Shown piece by piece: positions 23,928 through 30,460 of a DNA stretch of 64,000 bases. Below the pieces are notes generated by a model. That model was not told the DNA's origin. It saw nothing but the letters and a program-made list of their open reading frames with translations, and did no database searches. Source of the DNA: Treponema sp. C6A8 (GTDB lineage Bacteria > Spirochaetota > Spirochaetia > Treponematales > Treponemataceae); NCBI RefSeq assembly GCF_000619925.1, contig NZ_JHVB01000005.1, positions 62,001-126,000 on the forward strand, in the 5' to 3' direction. The first letter of the stretch is position 1. Each line of letters opens with the position of its first letter. The position numbers and the translations under genes were made by a program.

Positions 23928-25289
23928 CTATTTTCCAAACACAGCCTTCACCAGTTGTTTAATATTTTCAACTTTTGTACAGTCCTTTTCTTTTTCAGGG
24001 CAAATAACATCATTAAATCCCAGCTGCTGAGCCGCCTTAATGCGCTGTTTAGCCTTTGTAACCGGTCTAATTTCCCCGGCAAGACTCAATTCTCCAAAAA
24101 CAACTGTCTGATTTTTAAGTGCAATATCAGTTCTTGCCGAATAAAGTGCCGCCGCCAGTGCCGCATCAATCGAACTTTCTGTTAATCGAACACCGCCGGC
24201 CACATTCACATAAATATCCTGATCAGAAAATCTAAGTCCGCAGCGTTTTTCCAGGACTGCTGCAACCCGCGCAACACGGCCTGAATCAACCTTTTCGCTG
24301 TAAATTCTGCTTATACTTGCCTTTGCGGGCACTGTAAGAGCCTGAATTTCAACTAAAAATACCCGTGAACCTTCAAAAACCGGGGTACAGGCAACTCCAG
24401 CCGGCTGATTTTCAGTCCTTTTTGTCAAAAAGAGGTTAGCCGGGTCTTTTAAAGTTACAAGACCCTTCTCTGTCATGCTGAAAATCCCGATTTCGTCCAC
24501 AGAACCAAAGCGGTTTTTCTGGGCATGTAAAAATCTTATTTCATCATCGTTGCGTTCAAAAGAAATTACAGTATCAACCATGTGTTCCATGGATTTTGGG
24601 CCCGCAATCGAGCCTTCCTTTGTAACGTGGGCAGTCATAATCAGAACAGAATCTCGTTCCTTTACCCACTGAATGAACTCATTAGCGCAGTATTTAAGCT
24701 GATTTACGGTTCCCGGAATAATTCCTGCCTCTGCCGAATAAACAGTCTGAATGGAATCTACAATTACAAGGGTTGGATTGAGCTTATCAAGAGCATTGAG
24801 AGTGTCTTCCAGGCGGTTGGTGCACAAAATATTGATATTTTTACAGTCCAGTTGAAGTCTTTTTGCCCGGTCTTTAATCTGTGCCGCTGATTCCTCTCCG
24901 CTGACGTAAAGAATTTTGCTTTCAGCTCCAAAAGATTTAGCGCAGGAAGCTGCAGTCTGTAAAAGAAGGGTAGATTTACCGATTCCTGGCTCACCGCCAA
25001 GCAGAATTGCCGAGCATTTTGTAGCTCCTCCGCCAAGTACGCGGTCAAATTCTGCTATGCCGGTTGAAAAACGAACATTTTCTGCTGCTTCAACGCTTTC
25101 AAGGCTTACAGGCTTTTGCATTTCAGCCTTTTCTGAGCCTCGTCCGGCCGGGGTAACTGCATTTTTATCTATGATAATCTCTTCAAGGGAATTCCATTCG
25201 CCGCATTCCGGGCAGCGTCCAAGCCAGCGGGGCTGTGAGTAGCCGCAGCTTGAGCATTTATACATTATTGAACCGCTTTTCTTTGCCAT
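23928..25289 (-). CDS. radA: DNA repair/recombination ATPase RadA (Sms)
   Basis: 453 residues, full length. RadA is a RecA-like helicase that extends recombination intermediates. Domain order is an N-terminal zinc finger (CSSCGYSQPRWLGRCPECGEW), the RecA core with Walker A GGEPGIGKST at about residue 97, the RadA-specific KNRFG motif at about 257, and a C-terminal Lon-protease-like domain (VNVAGGVRLTESSIDAALA). No Shine-Dalgarno: the ATG follows a -10 box by six bases. Confidence 0.96.
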   Translation of the reverse strand: MAKKSGSIMYKCSSCGYSQPRWLGRCPECGEWNSLEEIIIDKNAVTPAGRGSEKAEMQKPVSLESVEAAENVRFSTGIAEFDRVLGGGATKCSAILLGGEPGIGKSTLLLQTAASCAKSFGAESKILYVSGEESAAQIKDRAKRLQLDCKNINILCTNRLEDTLNALDKLNPTLVIVDSIQTVYSAEAGIIPGTVNQLKYCANEFIQWVKERDSVLIMTAHVTKEGSIAGPKSMEHMVDTVISFERNDDEIRFLHAQKNRFGSVDEIGIFSMTEKGLVTLKDPANLFLTKRTENQPAGVACTPVFEGSRVFLVEIQALTVPAKASISRIYSEKVDSGRVARVAAVLEKRCGLRFSDQDIYVNVAGGVRLTESSIDAALAAALYSARTDIALKNQTVVFGELSLAGEIRPVTKAKQRIKAAQQLGFNDVICPEKEKDCTKVENIKQLVKAVFGK

Positions 25290-25325
25290 GTTTTTATACT
25301 AAGGCATATTGAAGGAAGAGGGCAA
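25290..25325 (-). promoter_or_regulatory. Promoter of radA, leaderless
   Basis: On the minus strand TTGCCC (25325-25320), 18 bases, TAGTAT (25301-25296), six bases, ATG at 25289. Confidence 0.5.
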
Positions 25326-25364
25326 GGGCTGCTTTAACTTAACAAAAAATTATGGAAAATTTTG

Positions 25365-25393
25365 TTGACAACTGAATATATGCAAGTTATATT
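25365..25393 (+). promoter_or_regulatory. Strong promoter of the candidate small RNA
   Basis: A perfect TTGACA (25365-25370), 17-base spacer and TATATT (25388-25393) on the plus strand. No coding frame follows; the next plus-strand element is a rho-independent terminator 60 bases on. Confidence 0.75.
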
Positions 25394-25399
25394 TATATC

Positions 25400-25495
25400 A
25401 GCTTGTAAATAAGCTGATAAACTCTCTCCGATGACCAACTATGTTGGTCGACACGCTTCCCTTCTAGTGTTACTGTCTGGGAAGCGTGTTTTTTT
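25400..25495 (+). ncRNA. Candidate small RNA of about 95 nt, three hairpins
   Basis: Starts about seven bases after the -10 box. Hairpin 1 is (TATC)AGCTT-GTAAAT-AAGCT(GATA) (25396-25419). Hairpin 2 is GACCAAC-TAT-GTTGGTC (25433-25449). Hairpin 3 is ACACGCTTCCC (25451-25461) with GGGAAGCGTGT (25479-25489) and a T7 tail. It holds no plausible start codon with Shine-Dalgarno. It matches none of the classes I can recall (SRP RNA, 6S, tmRNA, RNase P). It lies between radA and cysE; the 3' end points at the cysE stop, so no cysE antisense overlap occurs unless termination fails. Confidence 0.6.
25451..25495 (+). terminator. Rho-independent terminator of the small RNA
   Basis: An 11-bp perfect stem, 17-base loop and seven Ts. 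On the minus strand there is no T-run, so it serves the plus-strand transcript only. Confidence 0.8.
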
Positions 25496-25509
25496 AACCT
25501 CAGATGATT

Positions 25510-25610
25510 TTTACGGGGGCGTTGCGGGGGGCTAAGCGAAGCGACCCCCGCTAGAAGGGGTGGTGTAAGACTGCGAAGCAGGCTGGAGACAGGGGAAGGC
25601 TTTCCCCTCA
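25510..25610. other. GC-rich spacer with two hairpins after cysE
   Basis: Contains GGGGG-CTAAGCGAAGCGA-CCCCC and AGGGGAA-GGC-TTTCCCCT. The 72-codon minus frame spanning it has no recognisable domain and crosses the small RNA, so I do not call a gene. The hairpins may stabilise or end the cysE transcript, although no U-run is seen. Confidence 0.35.
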
Positions 25611-25612
25611 CC

Positions 25613-26482
25613 TTAATCCTGAGTAATTACGCTATTTGCAGGAACTGATTTAGTTACCCAGGTGTTACCTCCGATTGTGCTGCCTTTTCCAATGACAGTT
25701 TCGCCGCCCAAGATTGTTGCATTGGCATAAATTGTTACATCGTCTTCTATAGTAGGGTGTCTTTTGTTGCCTGTAAGAGACTTCTTTACGCTGAGAGCGC
25801 CAAGTGTTACACCCTGATAAACTTTAACGTTTGTTCCTATTATACAGGTTTCTCCAATAACAACGCCGGTTCCGTGATCAATAAAGAATGATTCACCGAT
25901 TTTTGCGCCCGGATGAATGTCGATTCCGGTTTTTCCGTGAACGTGCTCGCTCATAATGCGGGGAACGATAGGTACTCCGTTTTCGTAAAGATAGTGGGCG
26001 ATTCGGTAAACAAGGATAGCTTCAAGACCAGGGTAAGAAAGGATAACTTCCTCATTGCTCTTTGCGGCCGGGTCTCCGTTGAAGGCGGCAATTACGTCCA
26101 GCTGGATTTTGCGGCGGATTTCAGGGATTTCTTCTATAAGACCTGTGGCAACTTCTTCTGCCAGCTGGAAGCATTTTGAGTTTGTAGGATTCTGTCTGCA
26201 GTCTGACTGGGCTTTTGTAGAAAGGGTGTAAATCAAAGCTTTCTGAATTTCCTTTGTCAGCTTTGCAATTACGTTATTAACTTTCTGGCCTGTTACGTAG
26301 CGGATGTTTACAGGATCAATATCCTCTGCCTTTTTAAATCCCGGGAAAACGAGGGTCTGGATGTCTCCAAGAATTTCTACTACGTTCTGGCGGTTTGGAA
26401 AGGAGTCTGAATCACTGCGGTTGATTAAACCGTATCTATGGTAAGAATCAAGAATTCCGTCGATAAGCATATCTATTGTCAT
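25613..26482 (-). CDS. cysE: Serine O-acetyltransferase
   Basis: 289 residues, cytoplasmic; makes O-acetylserine from serine and acetyl-CoA for cysteine synthesis. An N-terminal helical region of about 150 residues is followed by the left-handed beta-helix of hexapeptide repeats. Typical segments are AILVYRIAHYLYENGVPIVPR, then EHVHGKTGIDIHPGAKIGE with the catalytic His, DHGTGVVIGETCIIG, and VYQGVTLGAL. It resembles the longer SAT/EpsC type with an extended N-terminus. A cysteine synthase is not adjacent. Confidence 0.9.
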   Translation of the reverse strand: MTIDMLIDGILDSYHRYGLINRSDSDSFPNRQNVVEILGDIQTLVFPGFKKAEDIDPVNIRYVTGQKVNNVIAKLTKEIQKALIYTLSTKAQSDCRQNPTNSKCFQLAEEVATGLIEEIPEIRRKIQLDVIAAFNGDPAAKSNEEVILSYPGLEAILVYRIAHYLYENGVPIVPRIMSEHVHGKTGIDIHPGAKIGESFFIDHGTGVVIGETCIIGTNVKVYQGVTLGALSVKKSLTGNKRHPTIEDDVTIYANATILGGETVIGKGSTIGGNTWVTKSVPANSVITQD

Positions 26483-26582
26483 AAGCGCCTCAATGTCTTA
26501 AACTATCTTTTAGATAGGTTAAAAATAGTGCAGAATTCGTAAAGAAACAAGATGAATTTTCGAAAATTCTTGATTGAATTTA

Positions 26583-26611
26583 TTGACATAAAACTTGTGT
26601 TTCTTTATAGT
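26583..26611 (+). promoter_or_regulatory. Promoter of the tRNA-Thr - rpmG - tRNA-Trp - secE - nusG unit
   Basis: A perfect TTGACA (26583-26588), 17 bases and TATAGT (26606-26611). The start point is about 26618, some 38 bases before the tRNA. Confidence 0.75.
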
Positions 26612-26655
26612 CATAAAACGCACGTTTTCTATAGCAAAAGCAGAAGTGCGAAATT

Positions 26656-26728
26656 GCCCCTTTAGCTCAGTTGGTAGAGCACCACATCGGTAATGTGGAG
26701 GTCTGCAGTTCGATTCTGCAAATGGGCT
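26656..26728 (+). tRNA. tRNA-Thr (anticodon GGT)
   Basis: 73 nt, cloverleaf complete: acceptor GCCCCTT/AATGGGC with one C-U mismatch, D arm GCTC/GAGC, anticodon stem CCACA/TGTGG, T arm TGCAG-TTCGATT-CTGCA. CCA is not encoded. The anticodon loop is TCGGTAA, so position 33 is C instead of the nearly universal T. The gene order Thr tRNA - rpmG - Trp tRNA - secE supports the identity. Confidence 0.92.
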
Positions 26729-26755
26729 AAAGAAAATTTATAACAGGAGTTACAA

Positions 26756-26932
26756 ATGGCAAGTAAGAAAAAGGGCGCTGTAGAAATCATTGCTTTGCAG
26801 TGCACAGAATGTAAAAGAAAGAATTACACAACTTACAAAAACCGCAAGAATATCACTGGTAAATTGGAAAAGAACAAGTATTGTCCATTCTGCCGTAAGT
26901 CTATCTTGCATAAAGAAACAAAAGCAAAATAA
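26756..26932 (+). CDS. rpmG: Ribosomal protein L33, zinc-binding form
   Basis: 58 residues, part of the large subunit near the E site. Two Cys pairs, CTEC (16-19) and CPFC (43-46), make this the zinc-ribbon (C+) form. AGGAG lies before the ATG at 26756. The position between two tRNA genes means the mRNA must be released by tRNA processing. Confidence 0.95.
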   Translation: MASKKKGAVEIIALQCTECKRKNYTTYKNRKNITGKLEKNKYCPFCRKSILHKETKAK

Positions 26933-26948
26933 TTTTTAATATTTTTTA

Positions 26949-26960
26949 CCGGTTCGCCGG
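26949..26960 (+). other. CCGG-TTCG-CCGG hairpin before tRNA-Trp
   Basis: A short stem with a TTCG tetraloop in the rpmG to tRNA-Trp gap. The same GGTTCGCCGG word forms the loop of the hairpin after tuf. Probably a processing or stability element. Confidence 0.4.
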
Positions 26961-26972
26961 GATTAAATATAT

Positions 26973-27045
26973 AGGGCAGTAGTTCAGTTGGTAGAGCAGC
27001 GGTCTCCAAAACCGCCTGTCGTGGGTTCAAGTCCTGCCTGCCCTG
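26973..27045 (+). tRNA. tRNA-Trp (anticodon CCA)
   Basis: 73 nt with acceptor AGGGCAG/CTGCCCT and discriminator G, anticodon loop CTCCAAA in stem GCGGT/ACCGC, and T arm GTGGG-TTCAAGT-CCTGC. CCA is not encoded. The position just before secE is conserved in many bacteria. Confidence 0.96.
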
Positions 27046-27066
27046 ATTTTTTAAGGAATTAATGAT

Positions 27067-27249
27067 ATGTCAAAATTAGTACAGTTTGTTCGCGAAAGCA
27101 AAGCAGAGTTGAAAAGAGTTGATTGGCCGACAAAGGAAGATGTATTTTCTTCTGTTAAAGTTGTAATTATTTCAACTGTTGTTGTTGCTGTTCTGCTTGG
27201 TGTGCTTGACTTGGCATTCACTCAGGTTTTCAGATTCTTAATGAAATAG
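27067..27249 (+). CDS. secE: Preprotein translocase subunit SecE
   Basis: 60 residues, the single-helix form. A basic amphipathic N-terminus with the conserved ELKRVDWPTKEDV is followed by one membrane helix (VVIISTVVVAVLLGVLDLAF, about 31-50). It clamps SecY in the translocon. nusG follows nine bases later, the usual pairing. Confidence 0.96.
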   Translation: MSKLVQFVRESKAELKRVDWPTKEDVFSSVKVVIISTVVVAVLLGVLDLAFTQVFRFLMK

Positions 27250-27258
27250 GACGTAGAG

Positions 27259-27822
27259 ATGTCTAGAAGTTGGTATATTCTTAACGCTTATACAGGCTAC
27301 GAAGGAAAAATCGAACGTACTATCAAATCTTTGCTGGAAAAATCAGAAATCGATCCTAACGTAGTTCTTGATGTAAGAGTTCCGCTAGAAGAAGTTGTTG
27401 AAATTAAAGATGGTAAGAAACGTACTCGCATGAATAAGTTTTTGCCAGGTTATATTCTTCTTGAAATGGATCTTCCAGAACTTAATTGGAAAGAAACTTG
27501 TACAAAACTTTATAAGATTCAGGGTGTTACAGGTTTTGTTGGTAATGTAAGCCGCAATGACCGCCCGGTTCCAATCCGCCCTGATGAAGCAAAGAGTCTT
27601 TTGCAGAAGTCTGGAATTATCAAAGGTGAAAAACAAGTTCACGTTCGTCAGTCTTTCGATATCGACGATGTTGTTAAAATTACAGACGGTGCATTTGCAT
27701 CATTTACTGGAACAATTAAAGAAATCAATCTTGAGAAAGAAAAGCTTAAGGTTGAAGTTCAGATTTTTGGTCGTTCAACACCAGTAGAAGTAAACTTCCT
27801 GCAGGTTGAGAAGACAAAATGA
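27259..27822 (+). CDS. nusG: Transcription elongation/antitermination factor NusG
   Basis: 187 residues. An N-terminal NGN domain that binds RNA polymerase (SRSWYILNAYTGYEGKIE, FLPGYILLEMDL) and a C-terminal KOW domain (DVVKITDGAFASFTGTIKEI) that contacts S10 or Rho. Cotranscribed with secE; the next genes rplK onward are separated by a structured 288-base gap. Confidence 0.97.
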   Translation: MSRSWYILNAYTGYEGKIERTIKSLLEKSEIDPNVVLDVRVPLEEVVEIKDGKKRTRMNKFLPGYILLEMDLPELNWKETCTKLYKIQGVTGFVGNVSRNDRPVPIRPDEAKSLLQKSGIIKGEKQVHVRQSFDIDDVVKITDGAFASFTGTIKEINLEKEKLKVEVQIFGRSTPVEVNFLQVEKTK

Positions 27823-28110
27823 GGGAAGAAGCTATGCTTCTTCTTGATTGATAGCAAGCCGTTAAGAAAAATGCACCGCATTTTTTAGGCTTACCTACTT
27901 GTTAGAATATAATGCAGCGGTGGTTGGGCTTTCTTGGCAAAACCACCTTTTGTGTTTATTCAATGTTGTTTGGCAAATTCAGGGGTTTGTATCCCAAATA
28001 CAAACCATTTTTATCCTGTTTTTGGGAGAAGTAAAAGTCCGTTGGACAGAGTTACTTCGTTAGGAAGATTCCTTGTGTGAACTTCCACACCAATTTTTGG
28101 GAGAAATAAA
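27823..28110 (+). promoter_or_regulatory. Structured leader between nusG and rplK
   Basis: The gap contains AAAAATGC-ACC-GCATTTTTT (27867-27886) inside an outer AAGCC/GGCTT stem, which may end the nusG transcript. A TATAAT at 27908-27913 with a weak -35 follows, then the hairpin GTGGTT/AACCAC, and GGTTTGTAT-CCCAA-ATACAAACC (27984-28006) with an ATTTTTA tail. TTTTTGGGAGAAGTAAAA occurs at 28019-28036 and again, with one change, at 28094-28111 as the true rplK ribosome-binding site. An L1-binding autoregulatory site is expected in such a leader, but I cannot point to it. Confidence 0.5.
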
Positions 28111-28542
28111 ATGGCTACAAAGAAAGTCACAGCTGTAATCAAATTGCAGTGTCCTGCAGGGGCGGCTACACCAGCTCCTCCAATCGGACCAGCTCTTGGA
28201 CCTCACGGTGTTTCAGCTCCTAAGTTCGTTCAGGAGTTCAATGACCGTACAAAGTCTATGGAGAAAGGTCTGATTATTCCTGTTGTAATCACTGTTTACC
28301 AGGACAAATCTTACACATTCATTCTTAAGACTCCTCCTGCTGCAGTTCTTATTAAGAAAGCAGCAAAAATCGAAAAGGGTTCTGGAAATCCTCTTCGCGA
28401 CAAGGTTGCTACTTTGTCTAAGGCAGCTCTTGAAGAAATCGCAAAAACAAAGATGCCAGATATCAACGCTAACGATATCGAAGCAGCAAAGAAAATCATT
28501 GCCGGTACTGCTCGCAGTATGGGTGTAGAGGTGGAGCAGTAA
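28111..28542 (+). CDS. rplK: Ribosomal protein L11
   Basis: 143 residues, normal length; forms the GTPase-associated stalk base with 23S rRNA. The N-terminal signature is [20 protein letters not shown] and the C-terminal rRNA-binding end is SMGVEVE. GGGAG lies nine bases before the ATG. rplA starts two bases after its stop. Confidence 0.98.
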   Translation: MATKKVTAVIKLQCPAGAATPAPPIGPALGPHGVSAPKFVQEFNDRTKSMEKGLIIPVVITVYQDKSYTFILKTPPAAVLIKKAAKIEKGSGNPLRDKVATLSKAALEEIAKTKMPDINANDIEAAKKIIAGTARSMGVEVEQ

Positions 28543-28543
28543 T

Positions 28544-29224
28544 ATGAAACATGGAAAGAAATATCGCGCAGCTCTTGCAAAATATGATCTTACAAAGAAA
28601 TATGATGTAGCTTCAGCTTGCAAAATGGTTCAGGACATGAAGTTTGCTAACTTCGATGAGACTGTAGAAGCTCACGTTGTTCTCCGTCTTGAGAAAAACG
28701 CTACTGTACGTGATACATTGGTATTCCCAAATCAGTTCCGTGGCGAAAAGAAAGTTCTTGTTTTCTGTAAGGAAGACAAAGTAAAAGAAGCTTTGGATGC
28801 TGGTGCAACATACGCTGGTTCTGATGAATACATCGAAAAAGTAAAGGGTGGATGGCTCGAATTTGACGTTTGTGTTGCTACACCTGATATGATGAAAGAT
28901 GTTGGTCGTCTTGGTATGGTTCTTGGTCGCAAAGGTTTGATGCCAAACCCAAAAACTGGAACTGTTACTCCAAACGTGGCACAGGCTGTTGCTGAACTTA
29001 AGAAAGGTCGTACAGAATTCCGCGCTGATAAAGCTGGAATCGTTCACATTGCTGTTGGTAAGTGTTCTATGGACACAGACAAGGTTGTTGAGAACGTTAA
29101 GACTCTCCTTTCTGAAATCGGTCGTAAAAAGCCTGCTGGATCTGCTGCTGGATTTGTTCAGTCAGTATCTGTTAGTTCTTCTATGGGCCCAGGCGTTTGG
29201 GTTGACTATAAGGATGGTGAATAA
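28544..29224 (+). CDS. rplA: Ribosomal protein L1
   Basis: 226 residues; binds the L1 stalk of 23S rRNA and, in many bacteria, represses its own operon. The signature GRKGLMPNPKTGTVT is present. Its stop TAA shares one base with the rplJ ATG, so the two are translationally coupled. Confidence 0.98.
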   Translation: MKHGKKYRAALAKYDLTKKYDVASACKMVQDMKFANFDETVEAHVVLRLEKNATVRDTLVFPNQFRGEKKVLVFCKEDKVKEALDAGATYAGSDEYIEKVKGGWLEFDVCVATPDMMKDVGRLGMVLGRKGLMPNPKTGTVTPNVAQAVAELKKGRTEFRADKAGIVHIAVGKCSMDTDKVVENVKTLLSEIGRKKPAGSAAGFVQSVSVSSSMGPGVWVDYKDGE

Positions 29225-29739
29225 TGGCAATCAAAGCAAAGAAAATTCAGCCTGCTAAAGCAGAAGCTATTGAAAACGCAAAGAAAGTTCTTGGTGAATA
29301 CAACGACTTCATCTTTGCTGATTACCGTGGTCTTACAGTAGAACAGATTACAACTCTTCGCGACAAACTTCGCGAAAAGAACGCTGTTCTTAAAGTTATG
29401 AAAAATAACTTTGCACGTATCGCTTTTGAGGATATGAAAGTAGAAAATGTTGCTGACTACCTCAAAGGTCCTACTGTAATTGCAATGGCAAAAGAGGATG
29501 CTAACGAAGTTGCAAAAGTTCTTTTTGACTTTGCAAAAGATGCTCCTACTTTGACTGTAAAAGGTGCTTATGTAGAAAAAGAAGTTTACGATGCTGCAAA
29601 GATCGAAGCTTTCTCAAAGGTACCTGGAAAGAAGCAGCTTATTGCTATGCTTATGTCTGCAATGAACGGTCCTGTTCAGAAGCTCGCAGCTACTTTGCAG
29701 GCTTACGTGGACAAAAAGACAGCAGAAGGTGCCAACTAA
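29224..29739 (+). CDS. rplJ: Ribosomal protein L10
   Basis: 171 residues; anchors L7/L12 dimers to the stalk. The conserved DYRGLTVEQITTLRDKLRE and the C-terminal helix region for L12 dimers are visible. It is separated from rplL by a 127-base structured gap. Confidence 0.97.
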   Translation: MAIKAKKIQPAKAEAIENAKKVLGEYNDFIFADYRGLTVEQITTLRDKLREKNAVLKVMKNNFARIAFEDMKVENVADYLKGPTVIAMAKEDANEVAKVLFDFAKDAPTLTVKGAYVEKEVYDAAKIEAFSKVPGKKQLIAMLMSAMNGPVQKLAATLQAYVDKKTAEGAN

Positions 29740-29866
29740 TTGTAAACATGGAGTGGCGTTGCCGCTCCTATCAAACACACTTTCAGGCTTCATAACTGCT
29801 GACTGTTAGTGTGCGCGGCGGCCGAAAGGCTGCAAAATATAAATACTTTATTGTAAGGAAGACAAT
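29740..29866 (+). promoter_or_regulatory. Structured rplJ-rplL spacer
   Basis: Three hairpins: GGAGTGGC-GTT-GCCGCTCC (29750-29768), ACACACT with AGTGTG, and GCGGCC-GAAA-GGCTGC, which has a GNRA tetraloop. A likely site for processing or for control of the extra L12 synthesis needed; no terminator T-run is present. Confidence 0.5.
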
Positions 29867-30244
29867 ATGGCAGTTACAAAAGAAGACATCCTTGAGACAA
29901 TTGCAAACATGTCAGTTCTCGAGGTTTCAGAGCTTGTTAAAGCAATGGAAGAAAAATTTGGTGTTACAGCAGCAGTTGCAGTAGCAGCAGGTCCAGCAGC
30001 AGGTGGAGCAGCAGCAGGTGGAGAAGAGCAGACAGAATTCACTGTTACTCTCGAATCATTCGATGCAGCTAAAAAGATCCCTGTTATCAAAGCAGTTCGC
30101 GAAATCACAGGTCTCGGACTTGGTGAAGCTAAAGCTTTGGTTGAAGGTGCACCAAAGGCTCTTAAAGAAGGCGTAAGCAAGGCTGACGCTGACGAAATCG
30201 TTAAGAAGATCGAAGAAGCTGGTGGTAAAGCTTCTAAGAAATAA
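29867..30244 (+). CDS. rplL: Ribosomal protein L7/L12
   Basis: 125 residues, multi-copy stalk protein that recruits translation GTPases. An N-terminal dimer domain, an Ala/Gly-rich hinge ([17 protein letters not shown]), and the C-terminal domain with [25 protein letters not shown] precedes the ATG. Confidence 0.98.
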   Translation: MAVTKEDILETIANMSVLEVSELVKAMEEKFGVTAAVAVAAGPAAGGAAAGGEEQTEFTVTLESFDAAKKIPVIKAVREITGLGLGEAKALVEGAPKALKEGVSKADADEIVKKIEEAGGKASKK

Positions 30245-30266
30245 GTCGGAGCAAATCTGGCTTAAT

Positions 30267-30346
30267 AGCTGCTAAAAAGCAGTAAAACAGGGGGTATCCG
30301 GTAAGAAATTACCGGATATCCCTTTTGTCGTATAAAACGACTTTTT
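30267..30346 (+). terminator. Tandem hairpins (attenuator) between rplL and rpoB
   Basis: First CTGCT-AAAA-AGCAG. Then a 14-bp stem with GAAA tetraloop (30291-30322, left arm GGGGTATCCGGTAA) followed by TTTT. Then GTCGT-ATAAA-ACGAC (30327-30341) followed by TTTTT. At this site other bacteria use partial termination to make more L12 than RNA polymerase; the same role is inferred here. Confidence 0.65.
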
Positions 30347-30460
30347 ACATTTTCCATTTTTACAACATGATATAGCAAAAAATCAGAGTTTTCTGTGCTG
30401 TGCGGAGTTTCCAGCATGTAGCAGACTACATCTGAATTTATAAATCTATAGGAGAAGCTG

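Noticed and set aside
25393..25611. 72-codon minus-strand frame
   Set aside because: It runs through the candidate small RNA and its terminator and has no recognisable domain.
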